A stretch of DNA of 64,000 nucleotides from Bacillaceae bacterium JMAK1 (GCA_012970285.1 JIBW01000006.1:124001-188000); one strand, 5' to 3'; counted from the first letter of the stretch, positions 41,701 through 50,843 are shown. Made by a program: numbers and translations. The notes: generated by a model not told the origin, from the letters alone.

Positions 41701-42309
41701 ATGACTGCACTAAAAATTCGCAACGTTGCTTTGCAACATTTTGCCAATCTTGACTATGACTCGGTTTCACTCCAACAAATTGCTGAAGATGTAGGGATTC
41801 GTAAAGCATCGTTGTATGCACATTATAAAAACAAAGAAGACATTTTCTTTCACGTGTTAGATCATGCTATGAAACAAGGAAAGCGAGCAATTGTAGCGTT
41901 TTTTGTTGATCACAAAGACCAACCATTACAAACAACGGTTCATTCTTTTTTCCATTGGTTTATGAAAGAAAGTGATCAAAGCTTAGAGTTAAAACTCATG
42001 ATCCGTGTTTTGTACTTTCCACCAAAACACGTGTCTTGCGTTTACTATACGAAGCCTTTTCTAACTGATTTAGAACGGTGGTTTGCGCGCTATATCGTAG
42101 TTAAACAGCGTGACGAACAACTTCACTTCTCATCACCTGTAAAACACATCTCACTTGCGTTCCTAACCGTAGCAGAAGGTTGTCTTATTGAATTCTTTTT
42201 CGCTGAAAACCCGCGCTATGAGGAGCGTGTTCAAGCCATCTTGCCAGTCTTTTTTCACGGCATTCAAAAGGGAGGTTCGACAATGAATGAACACAACGGT
42301 TCAATATAA
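41701..42309 (+). CDS. TetR/AcrR family regulator of MFS pump
   Basis: This 202-residue regulator has the TetR HTH (VSLQQIAEDVGIRKASLYAHYKNKEDIF, seen as IRKASLYAHYKNKED) followed by a ligand-binding helical domain containing LELKLMIRVLYFPP. It begins at ATG 41701 behind GGTAGGGAGG. It overlaps the pump gene by 23 bases and sits behind a perfect palindrome, so it is very likely an autorepressor that also controls the pump. The inducer is unknown. Confidence 0.88.
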   Translation: MTALKIRNVALQHFANLDYDSVSLQQIAEDVGIRKASLYAHYKNKEDIFFHVLDHAMKQGKRAIVAFFVDHKDQPLQTTVHSFFHWFMKESDQSLELKLMIRVLYFPPKHVSCVYYTKPFLTDLERWFARYIVVKQRDEQLHFSSPVKHISLAFLTVAEGCLIEFFFAENPRYEERVQAILPVFFHGIQKGGSTMNEHNGSI

Positions 42310-43669
42310 AGGCGTCGTTACCGTTATTTTGGCATCGGCGTTTTTATTTTCATTTAGTCAGTTTTTATTGATCACTGCATATCCGACGATTATGGATGAA
42401 TTTAATGTGAATGCCACACAAGTGCAGTGGCTAACGACGGCATTTCTATTAACGACAATCATCCTCATTCCGATGACTGGATACCTATCAAACATATTCC
42501 GTGCTAAAACTCTCGTAATCTTTTCTTTACTCTGCTTATTCATCGGCACGCTTCTAGGGGGATTAGCTCCAAACTTTGGCACGCTCATTATCGCCCGCGT
42601 CGTGCAAGCCATCGGGGCAGGCATTGTCTTACCGCTCGTTCAGACTATATTGTTAACCGTGTTCCCATACGAGCGTCGAGGGTTTGCGATGGGATTATTA
42701 GGTGCGGTAGTGAATGTTGCTCCCGCAAGTGCACCGTCGATTTCTGGTATTGTCATTGATCTTTTCAATTGGCGGTCTTTGCATTGGATACTTCTTCCTC
42801 TCATTGCTTGCACATTAATAATCGCAATGGTTCAGATGAAAAATGTCTTGCCGATGAAACGCGCGAAGTTAGACCTCTTTTCCATCGTGCTTTCAGCCAT
42901 TGGCTTTGGTTTTTTTATCTTTGGATTAAGTATGATTAGTGTTCACGGCTTTGCGAACACGTTTGTCATCATTCCAATTGTAATTGGACTTGTCTCGCTG
43001 ATTATTTTTATTAAGCGACAGCTCAAGCATTCTTCGCCTGTATTAAATTTGGCATTGTTCAAGCATTCAACATTTCGTCTAGCTATGATTTTAATCTTCA
43101 TTAACATGATGCTTCTTTTATCTGCAGAAACGATCTTACCGATGTTTGCACAAGATGTATTAGGAACAAGTGCGTTTTTATCCGGATTTGTCCTCGTACC
43201 CGGAACCATTCTACTTTCAATTATTACGATTATTAGCGGAAATTTATATGATCGTTATGGCGGGAAAACGATTGTACTCATTGGTTTTAGCTGTACGGCA
43301 GCATCATTACTCTTACTTAACACAGTAACAATGGATAGCTCACCGTACTGGATTATGCTTCATTTTTGCTTATTTATGGCAGGGTTTGGATTAACGTTAA
43401 TGCCCCTTGTTACCGTTGGGATGAATGCTTTAAGCCAAGAAGACATCGCTCATGGTTCTGCGATTGTTAACACCGTACGTCAATTCGGAATGACATTCGG
43501 AATTATTTTCTTATCAACCATTATTAGTGTTACAGCAAGTAACATAAATGCGCCATACGACGTTGGTGCATACTGGGGAACAACGTTAGCTCTCATCGTT
43601 ATGGCATTGCTCTCATTGCTTGCGCTCACACTTACGATCTTCTTAAAAGAACGTCAACACCCTCGTTAA
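42287..43669 (+). CDS. MFS drug:H+ antiporter, DHA2 (14-TMS) family
   Basis: This 460-residue transporter has about 14 membrane segments. Motif A-like LSNIFRAKTLVIFS, ARVVQAIGAGIVLPLVQT (motif C/antiporter region) and TVRQFGMTFG near the end match EmrB/LmrB-type multidrug pumps. It should export a hydrophobic drug or metabolite using the proton gradient. ATG 42287 overlaps the TetR gene; the ATG four bases earlier (42283) is in the TetR frame. Co-transcribed with and probably repressed by TetR. Confidence 0.9.
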   Translation: MNTTVQYKGVVTVILASAFLFSFSQFLLITAYPTIMDEFNVNATQVQWLTTAFLLTTIILIPMTGYLSNIFRAKTLVIFSLLCLFIGTLLGGLAPNFGTLIIARVVQAIGAGIVLPLVQTILLTVFPYERRGFAMGLLGAVVNVAPASAPSISGIVIDLFNWRSLHWILLPLIACTLIIAMVQMKNVLPMKRAKLDLFSIVLSAIGFGFFIFGLSMISVHGFANTFVIIPIVIGLVSLIIFIKRQLKHSSPVLNLALFKHSTFRLAMILIFINMMLLLSAETILPMFAQDVLGTSAFLSGFVLVPGTILLSIITIISGNLYDRYGGKTIVLIGFSCTAASLLLLNTVTMDSSPYWIMLHFCLFMAGFGLTLMPLVTVGMNALSQEDIAHGSAIVNTVRQFGMTFGIIFLSTIISVTASNINAPYDVGAYWGTTLALIVMALLSLLALTLTIFLKERQHPR

Positions 43670-43696
43670 ATCTTCGTCTCGTAAAAATAAAAGTCG

Positions 43697-43731
43697 AAAG
43701 GAGTCGGCAGTGTTGTTCGTCGACCCTTTTT
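43697..43731 (+). terminator. Terminator of the TetR-MFS operon
   Basis: AAAGG-A-GTCG (43697-43706) pairs with CGAC-CCTTT (43721-43729) with a one-base bulge, followed by TTTT. Confidence 0.6.
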
Positions 43732-43767
43732 ACGTAAATTACAACTCGAAATACGTAATCTGAATAG

Positions 43768-43796
43768 TTGAAATGTAACCGCTTTCACTATATGAT
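43768..43796 (+). promoter_or_regulatory. Promoter with embedded perfect cre site (LysR-FAH operon)
   Basis: TTGAAA (43768-43773), 17 bases and TATGAT (43791-43796) form a strong promoter. The spacer contains TGTAACCGCTTTCA (43774-43787), which matches all 14 positions of the Bacillus cre consensus TGWAANCGNTNWCA, so CcpA bound there should block the promoter. Confidence 0.75.
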
Positions 43797-43853
43797 AGAG
43801 ATACTCCTTGTTCTAGGAATGTGTTGAGTTGCTTGCCGAAAGGATGGAGAAGG

Positions 43854-44774
43854 ATGGATACACGTAAACTCCGCTACTTTAAAACGATTGCCGACGAGAA
43901 GCAAGTAACAAAAGCAGCGAAAAAATTGCATATGGCTCAGCCACCGTTAAGCCAACAGTTGAAGTTGCTTGAGAATGAACTGAACGTGTCACTGTTTGAG
44001 CGTCATGGTAGATATTTAGAGTTGACCAGTGCCGGCAAAGCTTTATACAAACATGCATGTAAGATCTTACAAACGATCGATGATGCTGTACTTGAAACGA
44101 AAGCTATTGAGAGCGGTAAACTTGGCATGTTAAAAATTGGTGTAAATAAATCTTGCTTTTCTTATATGATCCATCCTATCCAAACACTTCGTCAGATTTA
44201 TCCAGATGTACAAATTGCTTTACGTGAAGGGGATACGTATTCACTGACTGAGCAGTTGCATCAAAGGGAGATTGAGCTTGCAATTGTACGATTACCTGTA
44301 CAGCTTGAGCAAATCTCTTCGGTCTCACTACCATCAGAACCTTATGTGTTAGCCATTGCCAAAGATTGGCCTGGATTAGCCAGAACGAAACAGATGAGCA
44401 TGAAAGACCTCAAAGACCTACCACTCTTATTACTTCATCGAATTAGTGGTACTGGCCAATACGAGAAAATCGTAAATGAATGCAAACGACATGGTTTCGT
44501 GCCTAATGTTGTTTGTGAATGTCCAGATGCCTCGTTGCTCATTGCTCTTGCTGCAGCGGGAACTGGGGGCACAATTATCCCGAAATCCTCATTGTTTGCG
44601 TTTCATTCTGATGCTTTAGCTATGATTGAACTGACCGACATTGAAATTCAAGCCGATGCCGCGATGATTTGGTCTAGTGATCGTTACGTATCAAAGCAAG
44701 CTGAACATTTCATTACAATCGTTAAGGAAGGAATGGGGGAAATTGGACGTATTAGCCAAACTGAAAACAAGTGA
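43854..44774 (+). CDS. LysR family transcriptional regulator
   Basis: This 306-residue regulator has the N-terminal winged HTH (MDTRKLRYFKTIADEKQVTK, then AQPPLSQQLKLLE) and a periplasmic-binding-like effector domain (LKIGVNKSCF, AAGTGGTIIP). ATG 43854 follows AAAGGATGGAG; in-frame upstream starts lack a ribosome-binding site. It overlaps the FAH-like gene by 32 bases. LysR normally lies divergent from its target, so this same-strand coupling is less common. A perfect cre site in its promoter points to catabolite-repressed carbon metabolism. Confidence 0.88.
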   Translation: MDTRKLRYFKTIADEKQVTKAAKKLHMAQPPLSQQLKLLENELNVSLFERHGRYLELTSAGKALYKHACKILQTIDDAVLETKAIESGKLGMLKIGVNKSCFSYMIHPIQTLRQIYPDVQIALREGDTYSLTEQLHQREIELAIVRLPVQLEQISSVSLPSEPYVLAIAKDWPGLARTKQMSMKDLKDLPLLLLHRISGTGQYEKIVNECKRHGFVPNVVCECPDASLLIALAAAGTGGTIIPKSSLFAFHSDALAMIELTDIEIQADAAMIWSSDRYVSKQAEHFITIVKEGMGEIGRISQTENK

Positions 44775-45474
44775 TTCGTTCATTCGTTTCACTCGAAGCG
44801 AATACATTGATGTAGACTTGATCGATTTACCCATTGCCCAGTCAATGCATCGAATCGCACTACATCCCGATCGCCATGACCGTCATAACAACCCTACAGT
44901 CACTTTACATGAAGTACAAAGAGAGCATTGTGTCGCTCATCGTGAGATACTAACGATTCCCATGACTGAAACAGAAGTGTTATCTCGCCCTGGTATTGGA
45001 ATTGTTTTTGATCACGAACCTAAACTTAGAGGCAAAAAAGCACTAAGAGAATCTCTGTTAGGCGCAACGATTGTGAACGAATTCCATTGCCAAGCGCCAT
45101 TGGCGAGCGGCTCACTAGTAGAGCGCTCAACGTCCTGTTATGCGTGTTCAATCGGTCCTTGGATCTCGTTAGAACAGATGAATGTTAATCATTCAACGGT
45201 TTATACGTATCGCAACAAGCAGCATATGCATACTTGGCACCCCGCTGAGATGATTGATGATATTTATAAGGTTCTCGAGCAGGCAACAAAGCAAACTCAC
45301 ATCCAACATGGAGATCTCTTTATGTTAACTTCGGACAGCTATGCTTCCCCTTGTAGCTTTCTCGATACAATTGATGTAACGATCGATGGCATTGGTACTC
45401 TTCAAAACTCATTTCAATTCCTTGCTACACGAACCAATAAAAACCGTTATCTTACAGAGTACTCCGAGCAATAA
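44743..45474 (+). CDS. Divergent FAH-family protein (fumarylacetoacetate hydrolase-like)
   Basis: This 243-residue protein resembles the FAH/hydratase fold. RPGIGIVFDHEPKLRGK, LLGATIVNEF, SIGPWISLEQM, VYTYRNKQHM, QHGDLFMLTS and TIDGIGTLQNS align in order with family blocks. The metal-binding Glu and Asp residues of typical FAH enzymes are not obvious (RPGIG replaces an E-containing block), so it may be catalytically altered. TTG 44743 is the likely start, inside the end of lysR with GGGGGA just upstream. Co-regulated with the LysR gene; ring-cleavage or keto-acid substrate is a guess. Confidence 0.65.
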   Translation: MDVLAKLKTSDSFIRFTRSEYIDVDLIDLPIAQSMHRIALHPDRHDRHNNPTVTLHEVQREHCVAHREILTIPMTETEVLSRPGIGIVFDHEPKLRGKKALRESLLGATIVNEFHCQAPLASGSLVERSTSCYACSIGPWISLEQMNVNHSTVYTYRNKQHMHTWHPAEMIDDIYKVLEQATKQTHIQHGDLFMLTSDSYASPCSFLDTIDVTIDGIGTLQNSFQFLATRTNKNRYLTEYSEQ

Positions 45475-45487
45475 TCATTCAATACCA

Positions 45488-47593
45488 CTATACTTTTGTT
45501 AACAATCCCCGTTCTACGCAGAATTTTTTTATGAATTCTTTTTCACCGTGATGCTCAAAATCAACCGTCATCGTGTCACTTTTTACGTCAACAATTGTCC
45601 CGATACCGAATTTCTCGTGTTCGATAGTCGCATTCGGAAGAAGATCTTCATGTGCCACTGTTGTACCCGCTCGGTGTGAATTCGTCACTGTAGAAGGTGC
45701 GATTAACTTCTTAATTTGTGGGAGGAACGGAGATTCCTTTTGGACGCCACCTGACGATAACAATTCAAGATTTACCCGAGCACGCGTCATGCCAACATAA
45801 AACAAACGAACAGCCTCTTCCATTAACTTCGGATCATCGTTGTCTTCTTTCGTTGGAAGGATATCTCGGTTTAAATCAATCATATAAACGCGATCAAACT
45901 CGAGCCCTTTGGCGCGATGAAACGTTGATAACGTAGGTGCGTTCTGTCCTTTATTAAATTTTGACTGTTTCATTTTAGCTTCTAATCGTTTCAGACGCTC
46001 AGCGAACCCTTTTAACGTCTGTTCATCTTCAGCAATTTCCTTTAATGCATCAAGAATTTCTTTTGCGCGATCCACATTTAAACCGAGGCGTTCACAGCGC
46101 TGTTCTAACGCTTTACGGTATCCAAGATCGTCTTCAATGACTGTAATGGCAGCACTTGGAGAAAGTTTATTGATCTTATCAAATGCACGCTTTGCTTGCT
46201 TTAACTTACTCACTTGGTAAGCTTCTAACTTCGTATTTTGAAGTCTTGCAAAGGCACATTCTCCCTTACCTTCTTGTACCAACCATTTCATTTGGTCTTT
46301 TTTCATGTACGCATTAAACTTCGAATAAATCTGTTCTAATACATCAACCCGACCGGTGTGGTACGAAAAGCGCATAAAGTTAAGAATATCCGTCGTTACC
46401 CAATGACGAAAGAATTTCGTGTCAATTTCTTTCATATAGAAATCCATGTCTAAACGATCCATTGCATTAACGACAGATACCGCTGAATTATTATTGCGAT
46501 AAAGTATTGCCACTTCGTTACGGTTCTCTTGTTCTTTCACCGCATCCATTACATAACGGACTTTCGCTTCACGCTTTTTAAAGTTTTGTACTTGAATTGG
46601 TATTCCGGTGTCATTTGCAGTGTACATCTCTTTTCGGTAACGCTCTTTATTACGTTTTATGAACGTATTTGCAACTTGTACAATCGTCTTTGAAGACCGG
46701 TAGTTCTCAGTCATCGTAAGCACTTCACCGTCTGGATAACGGCTTTTAAATTCGAGTAAATGACCGACATCAGATCCTCTCCATTGGAAGATCGATTGAT
46801 CGTCATCTGCGACGACACAAAGGTTATCCTGAGGCGATGCAATCTTCTCAACGATCTTGTGCTGAACGAGTGAGTTATCTTGACTTTCATCGGTTAATAC
46901 ATAATCGTATTGCTTTTGAAGTTTTTGTAATATCATTTTATCGTGCAATAATGCCTCATACGCATAAGTGAGCATATCATCGAAATCAAGAAGTAACGTC
47001 TGATCGTCATAATTACGCTTCCATTCTTCGTAAGCAATATAAATGTCTTTCGCTTCCTTTAACGAACATTTCACTTGTTGTAACTGGTCTTGTTGAATCA
47101 TGCGGTTTTTCACATAACTAATGTACGTAATCAGAGATTCTAGCTCATCCTCGGTTATTTTCTTTCCCGTTTTGGTTGTGAATAGTTGCTGTAAAGCCAT
47201 TCGTTTATGAAGCCAATGAGGCTCTACATCCCCTTCAATTAAGCGATAGTTCACATTCTTTTTATGAAAGTATGCTTTAACGATTCGATAAGCAAAACTA
47301 TGGATGGTTGAAAATTGAACAGGTCGATTTACTTTATCGTGAAAAAACTGTTGAAAACGCGCTGCCATATCTTCTGCTGCTGCCCGACTAAATGTAACAG
47401 CCATAATTGAATCGGGCTTAACCTTTTTCTCAAGAAGCAAATAACCGATTTTCATATTCAACGTCGTTGTTTTCCCTGACCCTGGGGAAGCAAGTAATAG
47501 TAATGGCCCCTCCGTTTTCAACACGGCTTGTTTTTGTATGTTATTTAATAAAACACCTGTCGATTGTTCCATTTGTTTAAAGTAATCCACCAC
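45488..47593 (-). CDS. UvrD/Rep/PcrA-type ATP-dependent DNA helicase
   Basis: This 701-residue superfamily-1A helicase has the Q-motif NNIQKQAVL, Walker A ASPGSGKT (35-42), ATFSRAAAEDM-like motif Ia, DESQDNS (motif II), ADDDQSIFQWRG (motif III), NYRSS (IV), TFHRAKGLEFDRVY (V) and VGMTRARVNLEL (VI). The C-terminal EKFGIGTIVDVKSDTMTVDF is the Tudor-like RNA-polymerase-binding tail seen in PcrA/UvrD. GTG 47593 is chosen because AGGAG lies eight bases upstream. It is smaller than chromosomal PcrA, so it may be a second helicase. Substrate: single-stranded DNA, 3'-5'. Confidence 0.87.
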   Translation of the reverse strand: MVDYFKQMEQSTGVLLNNIQKQAVLKTEGPLLLLASPGSGKTTTLNMKIGYLLLEKKVKPDSIMAVTFSRAAAEDMAARFQQFFHDKVNRPVQFSTIHSFAYRIVKAYFHKKNVNYRLIEGDVEPHWLHKRMALQQLFTTKTGKKITEDELESLITYISYVKNRMIQQDQLQQVKCSLKEAKDIYIAYEEWKRNYDDQTLLLDFDDMLTYAYEALLHDKMILQKLQKQYDYVLTDESQDNSLVQHKIVEKIASPQDNLCVVADDDQSIFQWRGSDVGHLLEFKSRYPDGEVLTMTENYRSSKTIVQVANTFIKRNKERYRKEMYTANDTGIPIQVQNFKKREAKVRYVMDAVKEQENRNEVAILYRNNNSAVSVVNAMDRLDMDFYMKEIDTKFFRHWVTTDILNFMRFSYHTGRVDVLEQIYSKFNAYMKKDQMKWLVQEGKGECAFARLQNTKLEAYQVSKLKQAKRAFDKINKLSPSAAITVIEDDLGYRKALEQRCERLGLNVDRAKEILDALKEIAEDEQTLKGFAERLKRLEAKMKQSKFNKGQNAPTLSTFHRAKGLEFDRVYMIDLNRDILPTKEDNDDPKLMEEAVRLFYVGMTRARVNLELLSSGGVQKESPFLPQIKKLIAPSTVTNSHRAGTTVAHEDLLPNATIEHEKFGIGTIVDVKSDTMTVDFEHHGEKEFIKKFCVERGLLTKV

Positions 47594-47650
47594 GACAATG
47601 ACTCCTTCATATACGTGTGCTGCTTCTATCACGAAAAGCAGCACAACCAA

Positions 47651-47683
47651 AAAAGATGACAGTCTGATGTCATCTTTTGGAAG
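47651..47683 (-). terminator. Terminator of the RsbR-type gene
   Basis: AAAAGATGACA (47651-47661) and TGTCATCTTTT (47668-47678) are perfect arms; on the minus strand the T tail TTTTTTGG follows, which ends the STAS gene transcript before the helicase gene. Confidence 0.75.
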
Positions 47684-47684
47684 C

Positions 47685-48503
47685 TTACTTACTTATCATT
47701 TTCTTTTGTTCAACTGCTGTGCGTAAATCTCGGTACACTTTGCCCTCAACACGAATGCCAAGATTGACCATCGTTTGAGCAACTTCTGGGCGTACCCCAC
47801 TCAGAACTGCTTCAACACCAATTAAACGTAATGAGTCCATCACTTTGAAAATTTGTCCGGCAACCATCGTATCAACGACACTTACACCAGACAAATCCAA
47901 AATCAACGTTCGAAGTTGCAAATCTGCACTCTTCTCTAGTGCATTTGACATAAGGTATTGTGCACGCTTCGTGTCAACTTCACCAATGATCGGAATGACA
48001 CCAATATCGTTCGTCAATTGAACGACTGGTACAGAAAGCTCATCAATGGCGTACTTGGCAGCTTCGATACTGTTATGGAAGCTCTTCATATACGAACGAC
48101 TAACAATTTGCACGGCTTCATCGACAACCGCATTGAATTGAGAAATGATGTGGTAAAAATCAGAGAAAGACATGTCTTGCTTAGCTGCCTCATCACGGAT
48201 AATCTCACCGATCGTATTACGATAATACGCAATCTCGTGTAATCCAACATCAAGTGGTAATTGCACCTTTACCAGTTGCTCGGATAATTCATTTCCCCAT
48301 TGACGAATGTCATCAATCGAGTGATTTAAAGAAGTTGTAAGTGACTTCGCATAAACCTCAACCAACTGGACTCTCCATGGAGTCAGTTGCATGACAATCG
48401 TATTGTCACTCACATTCTCATATTGCGGAGGCATGGCAGCCAATTCTTCCTTGCGGCGTAATACCTCATCCATAATTGGCTCTAATTCTTTTATCTTGGA
48501 CAT
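47685..48503 (-). CDS. RsbR-family STAS stressosome protein
   Basis: This 272-residue protein has an N-terminal globin-like domain (1-150) and a C-terminal STAS domain. The two phosphorylatable threonines of RsbR proteins are present: T178 in EVDTKRAQYLM and T212 in VDTMVAGQ (T171 and T205 in B. subtilis RsbRA). It should be part of a stressosome that releases RsbT and activates sigma-B. No rsbS, rsbT or sigB gene is nearby, so it is an orphan RsbR paralogue. AAGGTG precedes the ATG. Ends at a strong terminator. Confidence 0.9.
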   Translation of the reverse strand: MSKIKELEPIMDEVLRRKEELAAMPPQYENVSDNTIVMQLTPWRVQLVEVYAKSLTTSLNHSIDDIRQWGNELSEQLVKVQLPLDVGLHEIAYYRNTIGEIIRDEAAKQDMSFSDFYHIISQFNAVVDEAVQIVSRSYMKSFHNSIEAAKYAIDELSVPVVQLTNDIGVIPIIGEVDTKRAQYLMSNALEKSADLQLRTLILDLSGVSVVDTMVAGQIFKVMDSLRLIGVEAVLSGVRPEVAQTMVNLGIRVEGKVYRDLRTAVEQKKMISK

Positions 48504-48620
48504 CGCTTCGCACCTTATCCTTTATAGATTCCTATCACTACTTTACCAAAATCTTTAAGCAAGAAACAGGAATTCATTTGGAAATTTTCATTTTAGGCAA
48601 TTACATAGTAGAAAACAACG

Positions 48621-49292
48621 TTACTCTTCTGCAGATTGAACGATCACAAAGCCTTTTCCTTGAAACTCCATCTGTAAACTTTCTCCACTTCCCCGCCCTA
48701 GGAATGTACGGTAGTTAATGTCCGTACGAATGTTAGGCTCTAAATTTCCTGACCATGCCACAGTTGTGCTCGGGTCGGTCATAACCGGCTCTTCTTCTCC
48801 TACTTTTATAGTTAAAGGCTCATAATGCGACGTAATCGCAACAAGTCCTTTTCCTTGTAAGACGACGTAAAACAAGCCATTTGACATCATGCCAGCAACA
48901 CGGCGCATCATTTTAATGTCCCATTCAATACTCGGTTCAAACGCTAATAAATCGTTACTATTAACCGCAATAACATCGTCATTGAGCTCAAGTATGGTCA
49001 CTCGTTTCCCTTTGTCTGCTAAATGTAATTGCCCTTGACCGGTAGCTTTCATAAGCGTACCGCCTTCACTCGTAAATGCTTTTTTGAACATTCGACTCGT
49101 GCCGTGCTCTAAAAGACGCTCACGCTCAAACTTAATGGAACCCGTATAAGACACCATCGTCCCAAGCTTGGCCCATACCATTTCTTTAAGGTTCACTTCA
49201 AGAATACGTGGTGTTTCCAATTGAAAGTATTCATCGCTTTGTTCTTCAACCTCAGTCGCTTCAATAAACTCTTTGATCGAATATTTACTCAT
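48621..49292 (-). CDS. AIM24 family protein
   Basis: This 223-residue protein is a beta-rich AIM24 family member (mitochondrial biogenesis AIM24 domain, TIGR00266 type). GTMVSYTGSIKFER, GTLMKATGQGQLHLADKG, GLFYVVLQGKGLVAITS and VAWSGNLEPNIRTDI are the repeated trimeric barrel elements. Function is unknown in bacteria. GAGGGGAAC precedes ATG 49292. It lies upstream of the RsbR paralogue on the same strand at 117 bases, so co-transcription is possible. Confidence 0.88.
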   Translation of the reverse strand: MSKYSIKEFIEATEVEEQSDEYFQLETPRILEVNLKEMVWAKLGTMVSYTGSIKFERERLLEHGTSRMFKKAFTSEGGTLMKATGQGQLHLADKGKRVTILELNDDVIAVNSNDLLAFEPSIEWDIKMMRRVAGMMSNGLFYVVLQGKGLVAITSHYEPLTIKVGEEEPVMTDPSTTVAWSGNLEPNIRTDINYRTFLGRGSGESLQMEFQGKGFVIVQSAEE

Positions 49293-49457
49293 TTCAACGT
49301 TCCCCTCTCCAATATCTATCTATATCCTTTACTTGCCAATTAAAAACCAATTTCACTCCAAAGATACGAAATTTTGAAAGAAAATAGAGATTGAAAAATC
49401 AGATTCCTTTTGATAGAGTTTATCTTTGTCAACATCGACTCGCCATTAACGAAATAA

Positions 49458-49471
49458 TGTAAGCGATTTCT
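49458..49471 (+). promoter_or_regulatory. Catabolite-responsive element candidate (TRAP copy 1)
   Basis: TGTAAGCGATTTCT matches 13 of 14 positions of the Bacillus cre consensus TGWAANCGNTNWCA. It lies 28 bases before the start of the first DctP gene. Confidence 0.55.
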
Positions 49472-49498
49472 ATTCTAGCATTGGAAGGGGATATTGTC

Positions 49499-50623
49499 TT
49501 GAAAATGATCACTCGAAGTACCGTACTCGTATTGATTTTTGTGCTCCTCGCTAGCTGTGTTTCAACCGAGGAACAAACTCATGCAGAGGAAGAAGCATCA
49601 AGAACATTCGTGCTCTCATCACTTGCAAGTACGCAAAATGGTGCTTGGGAAGGCTTCTTTGTTCCGTGGATGAACGACGTTGAGGAACGGTCTGATGGAC
49701 GAATTACATTTGAAATCTACACCGGTCAAGAACTCATTGCTGGTAGCGAAGAACTTCTTGCACTCCGTAATGGAACGATTGATATCGCCGCCCCCCTTTG
49801 GCCTCAATATGATCCAGCACGCTTTCCACTTACTGAAGTAACGATGTTGCCTCTTCTGGACTCCGACACTGTTATTGCCGCTAGAGCTTATGCAGATTTG
49901 ATTCACTCAACTGAGCCAATTACCCACGATGGTCAAACATTTACAGAACTCGAATACGGTAATAAAGGATTAAAGGTTATACCCCATGCACCAACACAAC
50001 AGTACGTCATGTCAACAAAAGACCACCCTCTTGAGAGTATAGACGATTTCAGAGATACTTCTCTTCGTTCTCCTACGCGAATTCACGAGATCTTTGCAAG
50101 CAAAATAGGCATTAACTCTGTAAGCATGCCTTCTACTGACATGTTCGATGCCATAAATCGCGGTGCATTTGAAGGAGCATTCTTTAGCGTTGCAGATTGG
50201 ACAGGGTATGGAATGCAAGAAGTATTTACCTATACACTGGAAGGCATAAATCTCGGACACTTCTCCACACTTTGGGCCATGACAGAAGAGAACTGGGACA
50301 CCATTCCAGAAGATCTCCAACAAATCATGGAAGAATCAGCAGCTGAACTTATTGATCATGGAGGTGAATTGTGGGAGGCTCGCTCAGATGTCATTCGTGA
50401 AGAGGCGCTTGCTAATGGAGCTGAATTTGTACACGTGGATGACATCGATGATGATGCAAAGGAATACATTGTCGATGGCATGATTGAAACGTGGTACACG
50501 TGGATTGATGAGCATGAACAAAATGGATTGCCTGCGCGAGAAGTAGCCATCCTTTGGCGAGACCTTATTATTCAACATGGTGGCGATGTTCCCGATGAAA
50601 TTAAAGAGCTTTCCGTTGAATGA
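49499..50623 (+). CDS. dctP: TRAP transporter substrate-binding lipoprotein DctP (copy 1)
   Basis: This 374-residue protein has a lipoprotein signal (LLASCVS) and the TRAP DctP fold. GTIDIAAPLWPQ, the SLRSPTRIHEIFASKIG region (the conserved Arg that anchors carboxylates) and NRGAFEGAFFSVADW are typical, with a C-terminal helix ending ELSVE. It should capture a C4- or aromatic carboxylate for the DctQM permease downstream. TTG 49499 follows GAAGGGG at eight bases; ATG 49505 is too far. A near-perfect cre site is upstream. Copy 2 follows at 50844. Confidence 0.9.
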   Translation: MKMITRSTVLVLIFVLLASCVSTEEQTHAEEEASRTFVLSSLASTQNGAWEGFFVPWMNDVEERSDGRITFEIYTGQELIAGSEELLALRNGTIDIAAPLWPQYDPARFPLTEVTMLPLLDSDTVIAARAYADLIHSTEPITHDGQTFTELEYGNKGLKVIPHAPTQQYVMSTKDHPLESIDDFRDTSLRSPTRIHEIFASKIGINSVSMPSTDMFDAINRGAFEGAFFSVADWTGYGMQEVFTYTLEGINLGHFSTLWAMTEENWDTIPEDLQQIMEESAAELIDHGGELWEARSDVIREEALANGAEFVHVDDIDDDAKEYIVDGMIETWYTWIDEHEQNGLPAREVAILWRDLIIQHGGDVPDEIKELSVE

Positions 50624-50812
50624 TTTACGTGTTAGAACAAAATCATTAATTCACGCAACATGAAGCCAACAACTAATAATTCATTTTTGAATTTCATTTG
50701 CATTTTTTCACCACCATATGGCAGTTCTTTTTCTAGTAGCTTCTGTCAATGACTGAAAACATCGCCCCCTATTATCTTGGTACAAAACTTGCAATTACTA
50801 GATAGCAAGTAA

Positions 50813-50826
50813 TGTAAGCGCTTTAT
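50813..50826 (+). promoter_or_regulatory. Catabolite-responsive element candidate (TRAP copy 2)
   Basis: TGTAAGCGCTTTAT matches 12 of 14 cre positions and overlaps the probable -10 region ahead of the second DctP gene. It matches the equivalent element of copy 1 (same AATGTAAGCG core). Confidence 0.5.
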
Positions 50827-50843
50827 TTACTGAGGGAGGTACA

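Noticed and set aside
45475-45487. Shared terminator between the FAH-like and helicase genes
   Set aside because: The 13-base gap holds no inverted repeat or T tract.
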